Shown here: positions 38,536 to 46,212 of the stretch, one piece after another | Layout of the letters: every line of letters starts with the position of its first letter | Position numbering within the stretch: the stretch's first letter is position 1 | Origin: an archaeon | GTDB lineage: Archaea > Hydrothermarchaeota > Hydrothermarchaeia > JALTZZ01 | Reading direction: 5' to 3' | DNA: 46,212 nt | Assembly (NCBI GenBank): GCA_027051165.1 | Contig: JALTZZ010000092.1 | Coordinates: 1-46,212, forward strand | The notes under the pieces: generated by a model | Seen by the model: the letters and a program-made list of their open reading frames with translations, nothing else | Databases searched by the model: none | Told to the model about the DNA's origin: nothing | Program-made: the position numbers and the translations under genes

Positions 38536-40464
38536 GTGAGCGAAGAAGGTGTTATAGAATCTTTGCTTGAAATTGAGGAAGTTTACCCTCCAAGTGAAAG
38601 GTTTAAGAAAGAAGCGTGGATAAATAGCGAGGATGTATATAGAGAAGCAGAAAAAGACTATTTGAAATTTTGGGAAAATATTGCAGAGGAGCTTTATTGG
38701 TTTGAAAAATGGCAGAAAGTTCTTGATGACAGCAAAAAACCTTTTTACAGATGGTTTGTCGGCGGAAAGATAAACGCTTCATATAACTGTCTCGATGTAA
38801 ATATTAAAAATGGAAAAAAGAACAAAGCGGCAATAATATGGGAAAGCGAGCAAGGAGATGTTAGAGTTTTGACATACTACCAGCTTTATAAAGAGGTTTG
38901 TAAATTTGCGAATGTTCTTATGGAGCTCGGTGTTGAGAAAGGTGATAGGGTAACGATATACATGCCAATGATTCCAGAGGCTGTAGTAGCAATGCTCGCT
39001 TGTGCAAGGATAGGAGCCGTGCACAGCGTTGTTTTCGCAGGCTTCAGTTCTCATGCTTTAAGGGATAGAATAGAAGATGCAGAGGCAAAAATCGTTGTTA
39101 CAGCAGATTACGGTTATAGAAGGGGGAAGCTTATTCCCCTAAAAAACAACGTTGATGAGGCTTTAAAGGGCAATACAACCGTTGAGAATGTTGTTGTTTA
39201 TAGGAGGGCTGGAGAAAAGATAAACTTTGTAGAGGGCAGGGACCTGTGGTGGCACGAGCTTATGGAGGATGCGAGCAATAAGTGCAGTGCTGAGAAGCTT
39301 GACAGCGAGCATCCGCTCTTCATCCTCTACACTTCTGGAACTACGGGAAAGCCAAAGGGTGTTGTTCACGTTCACGGCGGATACATGGTCGGCGTTTATA
39401 TAACAGCCAAGTGGGTTTTTGATTTAAAAGATAGCGATATATACTGGTGCACTGCAGACATAGGCTGGATTACCGGGCATAGCTATGTAGTCTATGGTCC
39501 CCTTTCAAACGGAGCTACGGTTTTCATATACGAAGGTGCACCCGATTATCCTAAGCCAGATAGATTCTGGCAGATTATAGAAAGGCATGGCATAACGATA
39601 TTCTACACAGCCCCAACTGCAATAAGAATGTTTATGAAATACGGTGAGGAATGGGTAAAAAAACACGATCTAAGCACATTAAGGCTTTTAGGAAGCGTTG
39701 GAGAGCCTATAAATCCAGAAGCTTGGAAGTGGTTCTACAGAGTTGTAGGTAAAGAGAGGTGCCCGATAGTTGACACATGGTGGCAGACGGAAACCGGTAT
39801 GATAATGATAACTCCTTTGCCGGGGGTTACTCCCCTTAAGCCGGGATCTGCAACGAAGCCTTTCCCGGGAGTATTTGCCGACGTTTTCGATGAGCAAGGA
39901 AAGCAAGCGAAGAGCGGATATTTGGTTATAACAAAGCCATGGCCCGCGATGCTCAGAACACTGTTTAACAATCCCCAGAGATATATAGATACTTACTGGA
40001 GCAAATTTGAAGGAGTATATTTTGCTGGAGATGGCGCAAAAAAAGATAAGGATGGATACTTCTGGATAATCGGAAGAATAGACGATGTTTTGAATGTAGC
40101 TGGACACAGAATAGGAACTGCAGAGCTTGAAAGTGCACTTGTAAGTCATGAAGCGGTTGCGGAAGCCGCTGTAGTCGGAAAACCTCATGAAATAAAGGGA
40201 GAATCAATAGTTGCTTTTGTAATACTGAAGTCGAACTATGAGCCAAGTGAAGAGCTTAAAAAAGAGCTTAAGAATCATGTAAGAAAGGTTATAGGACCCA
40301 TAGCTACGCCTGAGGAGATATATTTTGTAAAATCTCTTCCAAAGACAAGAAGCGGTAAGATCATGAGAAGGGTTCTAAGAGCAATACTCTCTGGAAAAGA
40401 AATGGGAGATCTGTCAACGCTTGAAGATTTAGGGGCAATAGAAGAGCTGAAGAGAAAGGGTTAA
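38536..40464 (+). CDS. acs: AMP-forming acetyl-CoA synthetase
   Basis: A 642-aa enzyme that activates acetate to acetyl-CoA through acetyl-AMP. Motifs: [23 protein letters not shown] (P-loop-like A3), [66 protein letters not shown] and the C-terminal [13 protein letters not shown] with the catalytic Lys that is often acetylated for control. The start is GTG with a GAGGTG site 8 nt upstream and a TATA-like site at 38486-38495. Confidence 0.96.
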   Translation: MSEEGVIESLLEIEEVYPPSERFKKEAWINSEDVYREAEKDYLKFWENIAEELYWFEKWQKVLDDSKKPFYRWFVGGKINASYNCLDVNIKNGKKNKAAIIWESEQGDVRVLTYYQLYKEVCKFANVLMELGVEKGDRVTIYMPMIPEAVVAMLACARIGAVHSVVFAGFSSHALRDRIEDAEAKIVVTADYGYRRGKLIPLKNNVDEALKGNTTVENVVVYRRAGEKINFVEGRDLWWHELMEDASNKCSAEKLDSEHPLFILYTSGTTGKPKGVVHVHGGYMVGVYITAKWVFDLKDSDIYWCTADIGWITGHSYVVYGPLSNGATVFIYEGAPDYPKPDRFWQIIERHGITIFYTAPTAIRMFMKYGEEWVKKHDLSTLRLLGSVGEPINPEAWKWFYRVVGKERCPIVDTWWQTETGMIMITPLPGVTPLKPGSATKPFPGVFADVFDEQGKQAKSGYLVITKPWPAMLRTLFNNPQRYIDTYWSKFEGVYFAGDGAKKDKDGYFWIIGRIDDVLNVAGHRIGTAELESALVSHEAVAEAAVVGKPHEIKGESIVAFVILKSNYEPSEELKKELKNHVRKVIGPIATPEEIYFVKSLPKTRSGKIMRRVLRAILSGKEMGDLSTLEDLGAIEELKRKG

Positions 40465-40491
40465 TCTTGTTATATTTTTTATTTCTGCTGA

Positions 40492-41091
40492 ATGAAAAGG
40501 GAAACCGTAAAGGAAAAGATCGTCAGACTGTTTATAGAGCAGATAAAAAAAGGATATATAAGCAAAAATTTCGTAAAAGAGCACGGTGCAGAGGAGTTTG
40601 TTGAGTGCAGAGATGATAGATGTTTTTTAAAAGAAGAATATAGAAAATTTATAAAAGTAGCTGTTACTGGTGGGGTTTTTGATATACTGCACCCTGGGCA
40701 TGGAATGCTTCTTGAAGAGGCTAAAAAGATTGCAGATGTCCTTGTTGTAATAGTGGCAAGAGATGAAACCGTAAAGAAAATGAAGAGGGTTCCGATAGTT
40801 CCAGAGAATCAGAGGGCGGAAATGGTTGAATATCTAAAGCCTGTAGATGTAGCTATACTCGGAAAGAGCACAAGCAACTTCATAGAAACGATAAAAGACA
40901 TAAAGCCAGATTACATAGTTCTTGGCTTCAATCAAAGCTTCGACGAGGAGAAGCTAAAAGAAGAACTAAGAATGCACGGATTAAATTCCGAAGTAGTAAG
41001 GATTAGGAAGAAAAAAGAATGTCCACTTGACAGCACGAGAAAAATTATAAGTAGAATCGTTGAGATGTGCAAAAAAGGCATTATATGGTGA
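40492..41091 (+). CDS. ribL: Archaeal FAD synthetase-type cytidylyltransferase with N-terminal extension
   Basis: A 199-aa protein. The C-terminal 145 residues are a nucleotidyltransferase: VAVTGGVFDILHPGHGMLLEEAKKIADVLVVIVARDET (HxGH), then YIVLGFNQSFDEEKL, matching archaeal RibL, which joins FMN and an adenylyl group. The family is usually about 150 aa; the first 55 residues here (KEKIVRLFIEQIKKGYISKNFVKEHGAEEF) are an added helical domain. The next gene, arfB-like, starts at its end, so two flavin/F420-related genes are coupled. Confidence 0.85.
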   Translation: MKRETVKEKIVRLFIEQIKKGYISKNFVKEHGAEEFVECRDDRCFLKEEYRKFIKVAVTGGVFDILHPGHGMLLEEAKKIADVLVVIVARDETVKKMKRVPIVPENQRAEMVEYLKPVDVAILGKSTSNFIETIKDIKPDYIVLGFNQSFDEEKLKEELRMHGLNSEVVRIRKKKECPLDSTRKIISRIVEMCKKGIIW

Positions 41092-41096
41092 TCTAT

Positions 41097-41780
41097 ATGG
41101 AGGTAGAACTCTGGAGGATGACATGGAAAGAAGTTGAGGAATATTTAAAAAATAAAAAAGAGATAATACTCCCAATCTGTGCCGTGGAGGAACATGGCTA
41201 TCACCTACCGCTGAGCACAGACTGCGATATAACAATTGCAATTGTAAAGGAACTCTCAAAAAGAACAAAAATTGCATATCTGCCGCCGATATACTATGGC
41301 GTGTGTGTTTCGACGTCAAAATATACCGGAACGATAAGTGTTAGATTTGAAACATTGATGAACTATTTAATAGACATTCTGAAGAGCATAAAAGAAAGCG
41401 GATTTGAAAAGATCTACATAGTTAGCGGACATCTCGGCTCTATGCACAAGGCGGCAATAAAGGAGGCTTGTAGAAGAGCTGATATTGAATGTTACTTTTT
41501 AGACATGACAAAAATAGATATAGGTGATATATTAGAAAGCGAGCCAATGCACGCATGCGAAGCAGAAACGAGTTTAATGCTATACCTATACGAAAATTTT
41601 GTAAGAAAAGAAAAAATAGTTGATGAAAACTATGAAATTCCTAAGTATCTTGTAGGAGAAACGTTAACAAAAAGCGGTGTTTTTGGAAAACCGAGCAAAG
41701 CAAGTAAAGAAAAAGGAGAAAAGATATTCAAAAGAATAATTGAGGAATTTGAAAAGGTTTTAAAAGGAGAGATAAAATAG
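41097..41780 (+). CDS. arfB: Creatininase-family FAPy deformylase (ArfB-like)
   Basis: A 227-aa protein of the creatininase fold. Metal-binding residues are in AVEEHGYHLPLSTDCDI, VSGHLGSMHKAAI and PMHACEAETSL. In archaea the orthologue ArfB removes the formyl group in the second step of riboflavin and F420 chromophore synthesis. Linkage to ribL supports that. I choose ATG 41097, just after GGTGATC, over the ORF-track start. It converges on the AP-endonuclease-like gene with 1 nt between. Confidence 0.82.
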   Translation: MEVELWRMTWKEVEEYLKNKKEIILPICAVEEHGYHLPLSTDCDITIAIVKELSKRTKIAYLPPIYYGVCVSTSKYTGTISVRFETLMNYLIDILKSIKESGFEKIYIVSGHLGSMHKAAIKEACRRADIECYFLDMTKIDIGDILESEPMHACEAETSLMLYLYENFVRKEKIVDENYEIPKYLVGETLTKSGVFGKPSKASKEKGEKIFKRIIEEFEKVLKGEIK

Positions 41781-41781
41781 A

Positions 41782-42594
41782 TCAAAGCTTTCTATATAGA
41801 TCCCTTAAGAGAACGGCATCCTCTTCAAGGTTTGGACTCTCGCTTATCAAAAGCCCGGAAGCTCCAAAATCCTTTAATGCCTTAATGAGGTCTTTATAGT
41901 TCATATCGGATTCTCTTAAATTTAAATGCTTCTTTTCTCCATACTCCTCATACTCGATCCCCGATACATGTATGTGCATGTCTTTTATTGCCTCTTTTCC
42001 AAGTTCTTCTTCAATTCTCTCAAGAATTTTTGTAAACTCCTCGTAGGTATTGTATTTATGCGTTCTCGCATGTATATGTGCGAAATCTATGCATGGAAGA
42101 ACATTTTCAAGCTCCTGACTCAGGGATATTACCTCCTCAAGGGTTCCGAACTCCTTCCAGTTTCCAGTAGTTTCCGGTCTTAAGACTACATCAAAATTTA
42201 TCACGCTTAGAATTTCCTCAATAGCTTTTTTTACTTTTTTATAAACATCTTTCGGATCGTCGCCCATGTAATAAGCTGCATGAAATACAATGTTCCTTGC
42301 TCCGCATAGGTGCCCGATTCTTGCAGAATCAATTATCCTTTTTTTACTATATTCAATTTTCTTCTCTTCTCTTGCGTTAAGATTTATGAAGTATGGTGCA
42401 TGAACACTCAACGCAATTTCATTCTCGTTCGCCGTTTCTCTGACTTTTTTAGCCAGTTCTTCCCTCATTCTTACTCCTCTTACAAATTCTATTTCCATAC
42501 AATCTAAATTTAGCTCTTTTACTCGGATTATTCCAGAAATAGTGTCTCTCCTTTTTGAGCTATTGGGAACTCCTGCGGTGCCAAATAACAGCAT
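41782..42594 (-). CDS. Endonuclease IV/TIM-barrel AP endonuclease-like protein
   Basis: A 270-aa TIM-barrel protein of the AP-endonuclease 2 superfamily. Metal-ligand-type segments: SVHAPYFINL, NIVFHAAYYMG, LRPETTG, PCIDFAHIHAR, DMHIHVSGIEY and LISESPNLEEDA. These correspond to the ordered His, Glu and Asp ligands of endonuclease IV, which nicks DNA 5' to abasic sites. It is slightly shorter than bacterial Nfo (about 280 aa) and could instead be a sugar isomerase-like member. No operon partner is seen. Confidence 0.85.
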   Translation of the reverse strand: MLLFGTAGVPNSSKRRDTISGIIRVKELNLDCMEIEFVRGVRMREELAKKVRETANENEIALSVHAPYFINLNAREEKKIEYSKKRIIDSARIGHLCGARNIVFHAAYYMGDDPKDVYKKVKKAIEEILSVINFDVVLRPETTGNWKEFGTLEEVISLSQELENVLPCIDFAHIHARTHKYNTYEEFTKILERIEEELGKEAIKDMHIHVSGIEYEEYGEKKHLNLRESDMNYKDLIKALKDFGASGLLISESPNLEEDAVLLRDLYRKL

Positions 42595-42863
42595 AAATTA
42601 GAAAAAACAACTTCACAACAAAAAACTGTTTAAAACGATGTTGTGTTAAAAGGTTTAATAATAATGATTATATAATTAATGATTTAATATAAACTTTATT
42701 TAAAAACAATATAATACTATGCATTGGGGTTGTTTTCGAAAAAATAAAAAATTATTTTCTAAAAAACTAAAAGATAAAAAGATGAATTGCTTATTAAAAC
42801 TTAACTGCAAGCTTATACATTATAAACTAAAGTGTGAATGTGTATACATTTTCAACATGTGAA
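42595..42863. other. Very AT-rich intergenic stretch
   Basis: No gene is seen in either strand. It contains long A and T runs, an imperfect repeat of ATTATATAATTAATGATTTAATATAA type, and TGTATACA at 42841-42848, also found upstream of the AAA ATPase at 45678-45685. The composition would suit an easily melted region or a promoter hub. It lies directly before the GC-rich RNA candidate. Confidence 0.4.
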
Positions 42864-42879
42864 GCGAAAAATTTATATA
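42864..42879 (+). promoter_or_regulatory. BRE/TATA promoter of the GC-rich RNA candidate
   Basis: GCGAAAAA followed by TTTATATA (42872-42879). The predicted start of transcription is near 42901, two bases before a perfect GC-rich hairpin and with no ORF behind it. Confidence 0.6.
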
Positions 42880-42900
42880 CTAGTAGTTGTAAAACTATTA

Positions 42901-42993
42901 ATCCTAGGGGGCGCCTTACAAGCTAATTTTTATTTCTATGCCCCCTAGGCCCCCTCCCCCCGTTGTTACAAAATGACAAGGAAGTAAACAACG
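42901..42993 (+). ncRNA. Candidate small structured RNA with a perfect GC-rich hairpin
   Basis: CCTAGGGGGC (42903-42912) pairs perfectly with GCCCCCTAGG (42940-42949) around a 27-nt AT-rich loop. A C-rich run (CCCCCTCCCCCC) follows, then a second perfect stem CGTTGTT (42961-42967) and AACAACG (42987-42993). In an AT-rich thermophile such GC islands outside genes usually mark structured RNA. It has a strong TATA promoter at the exact distance. No tRNA, SRP, RNase P or box C/D or H/ACA signature was recognised. The 3' end is a guess. It might alternatively be an origin-related repeat. Confidence 0.55.
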
Positions 42994-43145
42994 CTCCGTT
43001 GCTAAACGTTTGATAAACTTTTATGCCCATACATTCATAATCTATAATTTACTATGGGGTAAATATTTATAAACTTTTCTATCAAGAAAACGTTTTAAAT
43101 ATTGAGAATGTGAAGTTATAAAGCACCTTATTTAATAGTCATACA
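42994..43145. other. Intergenic segment downstream of the RNA candidate
   Basis: No gene is seen. CGTTGCTAAACG and other short repeats of the ACG/CGT type continue to about 43015, then AT-rich sequence reaches the stop of the TraB-like gene. TTTATAAAC at 43066-43074 resembles a TATA box without an obvious start behind it. Confidence 0.35.
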
Positions 43146-43733
43146 TTAACTAAAAATCTTTATTTCAGAGCAATCGAGCTCTAATGGCTCTTTTACTTCT
43201 ATTTCTCTTTCTTTAAGGAAATTTTCTAAGAGACTATTATCTTCAAGAAATTTTTTTATGCCATTTACATGGCTGTGTCCGACAACACACAGAATTTTTT
43301 TATCCCTAAATTTTTCTTTTAACATTTTTATCTTTTTAGCCATTATTGCATCTCTCTCTTTTATCAATATTTCTTGGGCTTTTTTATATTCGTCCTCATT
43401 TTCATTCCAAACGATCTTCAAAAAGCCAGCTATGCTTCCTTCGTGAAATTTTTCAAATGCTTTTTCATTTTTTATTTTTAAGCTCTTTCTAAGTCTTTTT
43501 TCGATAACTTCTTTTTCACAATCTATCAAAAACACTCTTGCATTTATATCGCAAGCAGTTACAATTGCTATTTTCATTTCTGTCTCCAAGTAAAATCTTA
43601 CAAGCAAAAATTTCATATAATCGTCAGGCGGAAGCTCAACGCATACTATCTCGGGCATCTCCTTTATTATCGCATCCTCAACCTCGGCTATCGAGTATTG
43701 GTGTCTATGGTGAACTCCTACGAACTTTATCAT
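43146..43733 (-). CDS. TraB/PrgY-family domain protein (short form)
   Basis: A 195-aa protein of the TraB/TIKI-like superfamily. It has the N-terminal GVHHRHQYSIAEVEDAI and IVCVELPPDDYMKFLL, a helical middle, and the conserved LCVVGHSHVNGIKKFLED near the C-terminus. Some members are metalloproteases. The C-terminal membrane domain found in many archaeal TraB proteins (about 380-400 aa) is missing, so this is a soluble form. It is followed in the same direction from cbiB, 50 nt away. Confidence 0.85.
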   Translation of the reverse strand: MIKFVGVHHRHQYSIAEVEDAIIKEMPEIVCVELPPDDYMKFLLVRFYLETEMKIAIVTACDINARVFLIDCEKEVIEKRLRKSLKIKNEKAFEKFHEGSIAGFLKIVWNENEDEYKKAQEILIKERDAIMAKKIKMLKEKFRDKKILCVVGHSHVNGIKKFLEDNSLLENFLKEREIEVKEPLELDCSEIKIFS

Positions 43734-43783
43734 AAATGCATGGAAGAATATTAACTCCTAAAAGATTTTAAAATGGTTATTTA

Positions 43784-44653
43784 TCAAGCAGAAAACCTCA
43801 TATAGTTAAGAACAAATAAAAAAAGTATATAGAAAACCACTATTTTCTTTGTCAGCGATATTGCTCTTTTTAAATCCTTCTTTTTAGGAAATTCTTTTGT
43901 TTCATTTATGGAGTAAACACCTATCTTCTCAAGCCTAACGTTTAGCAGGAATGCATATAGAGATATGGGCAAATAGTTTACTTTGAACTTGTATTTAAAA
44001 ACATCCATTATCCTTCGATTTTTTATGTAGTATATTAAGAAGACGGCAAGCAAAAATCTGGAGGGAAAAAAATTAAGAAAATCATCCAACCTCGCAGCAA
44101 GCTTGCCAAAATATACGTATCTATCATCTCTATATCCAATAAGAGAGTCTAAAAGATTTACAACCCTATATATAAATGCACCGTATACTCCAAAAAGAGT
44201 AAAGTAGAAGAGGGGGGCTATAACAGCATCTACAACGTTGTCCGCAAGGGATTCTATGCTTGCAGAATATAGGTGCCCCTTGCTAAGGTTCTCGGTTCTT
44301 CTGCTGACAATTTTTCCCACATTCTTTCTTAACTCCTCTATGTCATCAACCAAACATGCATTCACGTGTTCAAAGAGAGATCTTATTGAAAATGATATCT
44401 TAAGTAAATATGACAGAAGAAGTATCCTTAGATAGTAATTTTCTATATTGTTTACGAAAAAAACTATTAAAAAGGCTGAAAAAATTATAAAAATAGTTAA
44501 GAAGGATCCAGCAACAATATCAAAAAAATTTTTCCTTCTTTTATATTTCCTATCAAAGAACTCAACCACTTTTGCGAAATATGTAATTAAATGGAATTTT
44601 GGCTCGCCAATGATTAAGTCTATAGCTATTGCGATAGCCAAGATTTCTATCAT
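43784..44653 (-). CDS. cbiB: Adenosylcobinamide-phosphate synthase
   Basis: A 289-aa integral membrane protein of cobalamin synthesis (CbiB/CobD), which attaches aminopropanol or its phosphate to adenosylcobyric acid. It opens with IAIAIDLIIGEPKFHLITYFAKVVEFFD and has VGKIVSRRTENLSKGHLYSASIESLADNVVDAVIAPLFYFTLFG and a conserved YVYFGKLAARLDDFLNFFPSR, all family-typical. It has five or so membrane helices. Slightly shorter than many (about 300-320). It diverges from the dipeptidase gene with only 11-29 nt between. Confidence 0.93.
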   Translation of the reverse strand: MIEILAIAIAIDLIIGEPKFHLITYFAKVVEFFDRKYKRRKNFFDIVAGSFLTIFIIFSAFLIVFFVNNIENYYLRILLLSYLLKISFSIRSLFEHVNACLVDDIEELRKNVGKIVSRRTENLSKGHLYSASIESLADNVVDAVIAPLFYFTLFGVYGAFIYRVVNLLDSLIGYRDDRYVYFGKLAARLDDFLNFFPSRFLLAVFLIYYIKNRRIMDVFKYKFKVNYLPISLYAFLLNVRLEKIGVYSINETKEFPKKKDLKRAISLTKKIVVFYILFLFVLNYMRFSA

Positions 44654-44664
44654 GTTAGAAGTTA

Positions 44665-45669
44665 ATGCACAAGCTGAAATATATGAATAACCGCATCAAG
44701 CTCGTTGTAAAAAAGATGAATGAAATGGATCTTGACTACGTTGTTGTAACAAGACCTGAGGATATTTACTATTTAACTGGATATTATCCTTTATCTTTCA
44801 CGGTGATGGTAATAAAAGATTCTATAAAGCTCTATATTCCAAATATAGATTCAACATACGCAGAGAGCTGTGGCTTAAGCTTTGAATACGAGGTGTATAG
44901 AAAAAAACCAGAAATTAATTTAAAAGGGAAAGTTGGTGCTGATCTAAACCATATAAATGCCAAATTTTATGAAAATTTTTTAAAAAAATGTAAGGTAATT
45001 GATTTCAGCATCTTAGAGTTTAGAGCTGTAAAAGATAGAGAGGAAGTTGAAAAAATTAGAAAAGCTACTAAGATTTCGGAAAAAATTATGAGCATTGCCG
45101 AAATTCTCGTCTCAAAAAATATTACGGAAAGAGAAGCTGCATTAGAGCTTGAGAGAATTGCAAGTATGGTAGCTGATAAGGCTTTTGACTTTATAGTTGC
45201 CTCTTGGGAAAACTCCAAGATACCCCATGCAAAACCTTCGATGAAGAGGATAGAGGGAAACGTTATTATTGACCTTGGAGTTAAATACGAACACTACTGC
45301 TCCGATATGACGAGAACATTCGTTTTTGATGAAAGGATATACGAGGTATATGAAGCCGTTCTTGAGGCTCAAAAAGAAGCTATAAAAAGTATAAGAGCTG
45401 GTATAAGAGCAAAAGAGATAGATAAGGTGGCAAGGAATGTTTTAAGGGAATATGGATATGAGAAGAACTTTATACATTCCTTAGGTCATGGAATTGGGTT
45501 GAGCGTTCATGAGCATCCGAACTTAAGCATAAACTCTGAGGACATCTTAAAGGAGAACATGGTTGTAACCGTGGAGCCGGGAGTATATACAGATTTCGGT
45601 ATAAGAATAGAGGATGTTGTTCTGGTTAAAAGAAAAGGTGCAAGAATTTTAAGCAAATATAAAAAATAG
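44665..45669 (+). CDS. pepQ: Xaa-Pro dipeptidase / M24 aminopeptidase
   Basis: A 334-aa metallopeptidase of the pita-bread fold. The N-terminal domain is creatinase-like (MDLDYVVVTRPEDIYYLTGYYP). The catalytic domain has the five metal ligands: NVIIDLGVKYEHYCSDMTRTF (two Asp), HSLGHGIGLSVHEH (His), VTVEPGVYTDFG (Glu) and GIRIEDVVLV (Glu). It cleaves X-Pro dipeptides. The start may be ATG 44665 or ATG 44683. No TATA box is obvious in the tiny gap to cbiB. Confidence 0.92.
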   Translation: MHKLKYMNNRIKLVVKKMNEMDLDYVVVTRPEDIYYLTGYYPLSFTVMVIKDSIKLYIPNIDSTYAESCGLSFEYEVYRKKPEINLKGKVGADLNHINAKFYENFLKKCKVIDFSILEFRAVKDREEVEKIRKATKISEKIMSIAEILVSKNITEREAALELERIASMVADKAFDFIVASWENSKIPHAKPSMKRIEGNVIIDLGVKYEHYCSDMTRTFVFDERIYEVYEAVLEAQKEAIKSIRAGIRAKEIDKVARNVLREYGYEKNFIHSLGHGIGLSVHEHPNLSINSEDILKENMVVTVEPGVYTDFGIRIEDVVLVKRKGARILSKYKK

Positions 45670-45686
45670 AGCTAATCTGTATACAT

Positions 45687-45743
45687 TTTATATATTGTCT
45701 CTCTTTGTTAAAAATTACAATTAAATTAATAGATTTAAGGAGG
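45687..45743 (+). promoter_or_regulatory. Promoter and Shine-Dalgarno of the third AAA ATPase
   Basis: TTTATATA (45687-45694) predicts a start near 45717 and a 36-nt leader that holds AAGGAGG (45737-45743), 9 nt before ATG 45753. TGTATACA (45678-45685) sits just upstream of the TATA box. Confidence 0.55.
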
Positions 45744-45752
45744 ATTAAAAGA

Positions 45753-46175
45753 ATGATTATAAAAAGAATTGAAATAACAAATTTTAAAAGTTTTAAAGAA
45801 TTAAAAGTAGATCTTGGGAAATTTAACGTATTAATTGGTGCTAATGCCTCTGGGAAGTCCAACTTTGTTGAAATTTTTAAGTTTATTAGAGATATAGCAA
45901 ATTATGGATTAGAAAATGCAATATCAATGCAGGGAGATATTGAATATCTCAGAAATATAAAAATTGGTGCATCTGAAAATTTCTCATTAAAAATAGTTTC
46001 AGAAGTTGAGTATGGTATACTTGGACGCCGAACAAGAAGAGGTTTATTGGGGATAAAAGTTTATGAAACCATATATGAGTTTTCATTAAAATTTAAGAAA
46101 AGAGGTAGAGGTTTTGAAATTGTTAGAGATAATTTAACACAAAAGTGTGAATTTGTCAAACTTGAAAGGAATTAA
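45753..46175 (+). CDS. AAA ATPase N-terminus, cut by a stop near the window edge
   Basis: A 140-aa open frame starting IIKRIEITNFKSFKELKVDLGKFNVLIGANASGKSNFVE, an AAA_15/21 N-terminus with Walker A IGANASGKSN. It stops at 46175 (KLERN-stop) far before any Walker B. Immediately after a run of nine A's another frame is open to the window end (IKKKLKKKRKLRRE), so a one-base change at this homopolymer would restore the reading. It is either a sequencing error, a real frameshift, or a truncated relic. ATG 45753 with AGGAGG replaces the ORF-track start at 45705. Confidence 0.7.
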   Translation: MIIKRIEITNFKSFKELKVDLGKFNVLIGANASGKSNFVEIFKFIRDIANYGLENAISMQGDIEYLRNIKIGASENFSLKIVSEVEYGILGRRTRRGLLGIKVYETIYEFSLKFKKRGRGFEIVRDNLTQKCEFVKLERN

Positions 46176-46212
46176 AAAAAAATTAAAGAAAAAGAGGAAA
46201 TTGAGAAGGGAG

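Noticed and set aside
42901-42993. Identification as tRNA, SRP RNA, RNase P RNA or a CRISPR repeat
   Set aside because: No cloverleaf or TPsiC-like motif, too short for SRP or RNase P, and no repeat-spacer periodicity.
1-46212. CRISPR array, rRNA, tRNA or insertion-sequence transposase
   Set aside because: I saw no repeat-spacer pattern, no tRNA-like GGTTCGAATCC segment and no transposase motif in any frame.

Overview
ORGANISM. The window looks like a piece of an AT-rich, probably (hyper)thermophilic euryarchaeal chromosome, most like Archaeoglobi or relatives. This is inference from gene content: archaeal NAC, a PCNA-binding Nre protein, ThiD-ThiN fusion, archaeal-type FAD synthetase and ArfB deformylase, CbiX/CbiB, AMP-forming acetyl-CoA synthetase and many HdrABC-type redox genes. 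TATA/BRE promoters lie about 26 nt upstream of leaderless starts, and Shine-Dalgarno sites of the GGTGATC/GGTGG type occur inside operons. Arg codons are mostly AGA/AGG and Ile is often ATA. I could not run a search, so the species is not assigned.

LAYOUT. (1) 1-10.6 kb: a redox block made of a DUF169 protein, a lipoyl-carrier (GcvH/LbpA-like) protein, then hdrC-hdrB-hdrA-hdrA-hdrA-ferredoxin-hdrC-hdrB, with ATGA or TAATG overlaps at most junctions. Its promoter has two perfect inverted repeats, one upstream of BRE/TATA and one over the predicted start of transcription. (2) 10.6-15.7 kb: NAC, an unknown 308-aa protein, a PUA protein, a small membrane protein, a rhodanese, ThiDN, a class-V aminotransferase and a 42-aa zinc ribbon. 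(3) 15.7-18.0 kb: decayed DNA with a broken gene, followed by an AAA ATPase plus TOPRIM-like pair. (4) 18.0-31.9 kb: housekeeping genes (CbiX, glutamine synthetase, PhoU-type regulator, UppP, thioredoxins, a membrane-anchored Lon-like protease, BirA, radical SAM plus ferredoxin, PurM, Nre, a phosphoesterase), interrupted at 22.2-23.4 kb by a decayed coiled-coil gene, an intact coiled-coil gene and a dispersed repeat. (5) 32.0-33.8 kb: a second AAA ATPase, paired with a PD-(D/E)XK-like protein, wedged between the phosphoesterase and ilvD. (6) 33.8-46.2 kb: IlvD, FKBP, a KhtTU-like K+/H+ antiporter, acetyl-CoA synthetase, FAD synthetase, ArfB, an AP-endonuclease-like protein, TraB, CbiB, a dipeptidase, and a third AAA ATPase that breaks off at the window edge. 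At 42.86-43.0 kb lies a strikingly GC-rich hairpin directly behind a promoter, a likely small RNA.

HOW IT FITS. The first 10.6 kb resembles the sulfur-metabolism sHdr systems (C1-B1-A-x-C2-B2 with a lipoate-binding protein) but carries three HdrA paralogues, two of them with fused MvhD-type domains, and a duplicated ferredoxin. It is the best candidate for an undescribed system here. The two ATPase-nuclease pairs look like compact defence modules.
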